The notes beneath the pieces were generated by a model that was not told where the DNA came from, did no database searches, and was given only the letters and a program-made list of their open reading frames with translations. The position numbers and the translations under genes were made by a program. Positions 62,911 to 64,000 of a stretch of DNA of 64,000 nt are shown piece after piece. The first letter of the stretch is position 1, and each line of letters begins with the position of its first letter. The stretch covers positions 1 through 64,000 of the forward strand of contig PHBE01000005.1 of the NCBI GenBank assembly GCA_002841885.1. Reading direction: 5' to 3'. The stretch is from Deltaproteobacteria bacterium HGW-Deltaproteobacteria-18. GTDB lineage: Bacteria > Desulfobacterota > Desulfovibrionia > Desulfovibrionales > Desulfomicrobiaceae.

Positions 62911-63996
62911 TCACTCCTGCGGCGTATTGACGCAAAACCCCGCCCGCACGCACAGCTCTTCCTTTTTCGCGTCTTCCAGGTCCGCGCGCACCATTTCGGC
63001 GACCAGTTCCCGGAAAGTGATCCTCGGCTTCCAGCCGAGCTTCTCTTTCCCCTTGGACGGATCGCCAAGCAGGGTTTCCACCTCGGTGGGGCGGAAATAG
63101 CGCGGATCTACGGCTACCACGATCTTGCCGTTGGCGGGGTTGATGCCCTTCTCGTCCACTCCTTCGCCTGAAAATTCGATGGTCATGCCCAGCTCCCTGG
63201 CTGCGGCCTGCACGAAGTCGCGCACCGAGTGCTGCTCGCCGGTGGCGATGACGTAATCGTCCGGAGAGTCCTGCTGCAGCATGAGCCACTGCATCTCCAC
63301 GTAGTCCTTGGCATGGCCCCAGTCACGCAGGGCGTTCAGGTTGCCCAGATACAGGCAGTCCTGCAGGCCTAGGTAAATCCTGACCATGGCGCGGGTGATC
63401 TTGCGGGTGACGAAGGTCTCACCGCGCAGGGGCGACTCGTGGTTGAAGAGGATGCCGTTGCAGGCATACATGCCGTACGCTTCGCGGTAGTTGACCGTGA
63501 TCCAGTAGGCGTAGAGCTTGGCGCAGGCGTAGGGAGAGCGCGGATAGAAAGGCGTCTTCTCGGTCTGGGGGACTTCCTGCACCAGGCCGTACAACTCGGA
63601 TGTCGAAGCCTGATAAAACCGCGTCGTTTTCTCCAGCCCCAGGATTCGGATGGCCTCCAGCATGCGCAGTGTGCCCAGACCGTCCACGTTAGCCGTGTAT
63701 TCCGGCGTTTCAAAGGATACCTGAACGTGGGACTGGGCGGCGAGGTTGTAGATCTCGTCGGGCCGGACCTCCTGGATGATGCGGATCAGGTTCGAAGCAT
63801 CGGTCAGATCGCCGTAGTGCAGAAAAAACCTGCGGCCCTGCTCGTGAGGGTCCTGGTAGAGGTGATCGACGCGATCCGTGTTGAAGAGCGACGCCCTGCG
63901 CTTGATGCCATGTACCTCATATCCCTTGGCCAGCAGAAACTCGGCCAGATAAGCTCCATCCTGACCGGTGATGCCGGTGATGAGGGCTTTTTTCAA
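62911..63996 (-). CDS. gmd: GDP-mannose 4,6-dehydratase
   Basis: 361 aa. [50 protein letters not shown] and [12 protein letters not shown] (catalytic Tyr/Lys) are diagnostic. It converts GDP-mannose to GDP-4-keto-6-deoxymannose, the substrate of the following fcl. The start lies 5 nt from the window edge, so its upstream signals are not seen. Confidence 0.96.
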   Translation of the reverse strand: MKKALITGITGQDGAYLAEFLLAKGYEVHGIKRRASLFNTDRVDHLYQDPHEQGRRFFLHYGDLTDASNLIRIIQEVRPDEIYNLAAQSHVQVSFETPEYTANVDGLGTLRMLEAIRILGLEKTTRFYQASTSELYGLVQEVPQTEKTPFYPRSPYACAKLYAYWITVNYREAYGMYACNGILFNHESPLRGETFVTRKITRAMVRIYLGLQDCLYLGNLNALRDWGHAKDYVEMQWLMLQQDSPDDYVIATGEQHSVRDFVQAAARELGMTIEFSGEGVDEKGINPANGKIVVAVDPRYFRPTEVETLLGDPSKGKEKLGWKPRITFRELVAEMVRADLEDAKKEELCVRAGFCVNTPQE

Positions 63997-64000
63997 GGAG

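Overview
The window reads as chromosome of a sulfate-reducing deltaproteobacterium of the Desulfovibrio/Desulfomicrobium type. Grounds: an aldehyde:ferredoxin oxidoreductase next to a group III iron alcohol dehydrogenase, sigma-54 circuitry, a TrmD fused to a second methyltransferase domain, a mannose-type PTS reduced to EI/HPr/EIID, and a bacterial STT3/PglB-like oligosaccharyltransferase. This is inference from gene content; no rRNA, tRNA, CRISPR array or replication origin was seen.

Region 1 (1-7400) is an alcohol/aldehyde oxidation and sensing block. aor, a possible 50-aa ORF and adh lie on the minus strand. Divergently, an ErcA-like iron alcohol dehydrogenase, a PAS histidine kinase and an NtrC-type regulator overlap start-to-stop. 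A good sigma-54 promoter match precedes adh and a weaker one precedes the ErcA-like gene, so the kinase/regulator pair probably controls alcohol metabolism. A PAS-LuxR regulator follows. Region 2 (7400-10500) is a glycine-betaine/proline-type ABC transporter (proV-proW-proX) closed by a strong terminator. A 148-bp repeat element with five 15-bp units separates it from secA.

Region 3 (10731-26204, almost all minus) is housekeeping: secA, smpB, the PTS genes ptsI-ptsH-EIID, rsmI, yraN, rnhB, rplS, trmD (fusion), rimM, khpA, rpsP and ffh. Upstream are an aminotransferase and a sigma-54 activator with a degenerate receiver. A plus-strand isochorismatase-like hydrolase sits between secA and smpB, and larB opens the next plus-strand run.

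Region 4 (27113-35020, plus) looks like LPS core/lipid A assembly: glycosyltransferases, a polysaccharide deacetylase, a WaaL-like ligase, a YrbL-like kinase-fold protein and MsbA. Region 5 (35017-63996, minus) is a glycan locus. It holds a CapD/WbpM-type dehydratase, a WecA/WbpL-type initiating transferase, an epimerase, a PglB/STT3-type oligosaccharyltransferase, three glycosyltransferases, a UDP-GlcNAc 2-epimerase, IS3 remnants, and a pseudaminic acid pathway (PseB, PseC, a PseG-PseH fusion, PseI, a second NeuB-like synthase, a CMP-sugar transferase and a Pse-associated methylase). It ends with a PglK-like flippase, WbpB/WbpD/WbpE and GDP-mannose dehydratase/GDP-fucose synthase. Together these could build, flip and transfer a nonulosonate-containing glycan to protein or LPS.

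The most notable observation is decay in region 5. The pseF position holds an 85-codon gene lacking its middle, and the wbpI position holds a relic with an internal deletion and frame breaks. Intact members of the same two superfamilies (a cytidylyltransferase and a UDP-GlcNAc 2-epimerase) lie in a visibly AT-rich, IS-marked block at about 41.7-51.2 kb. This suggests acquisition of a surface-sugar module followed by loss of resident genes.
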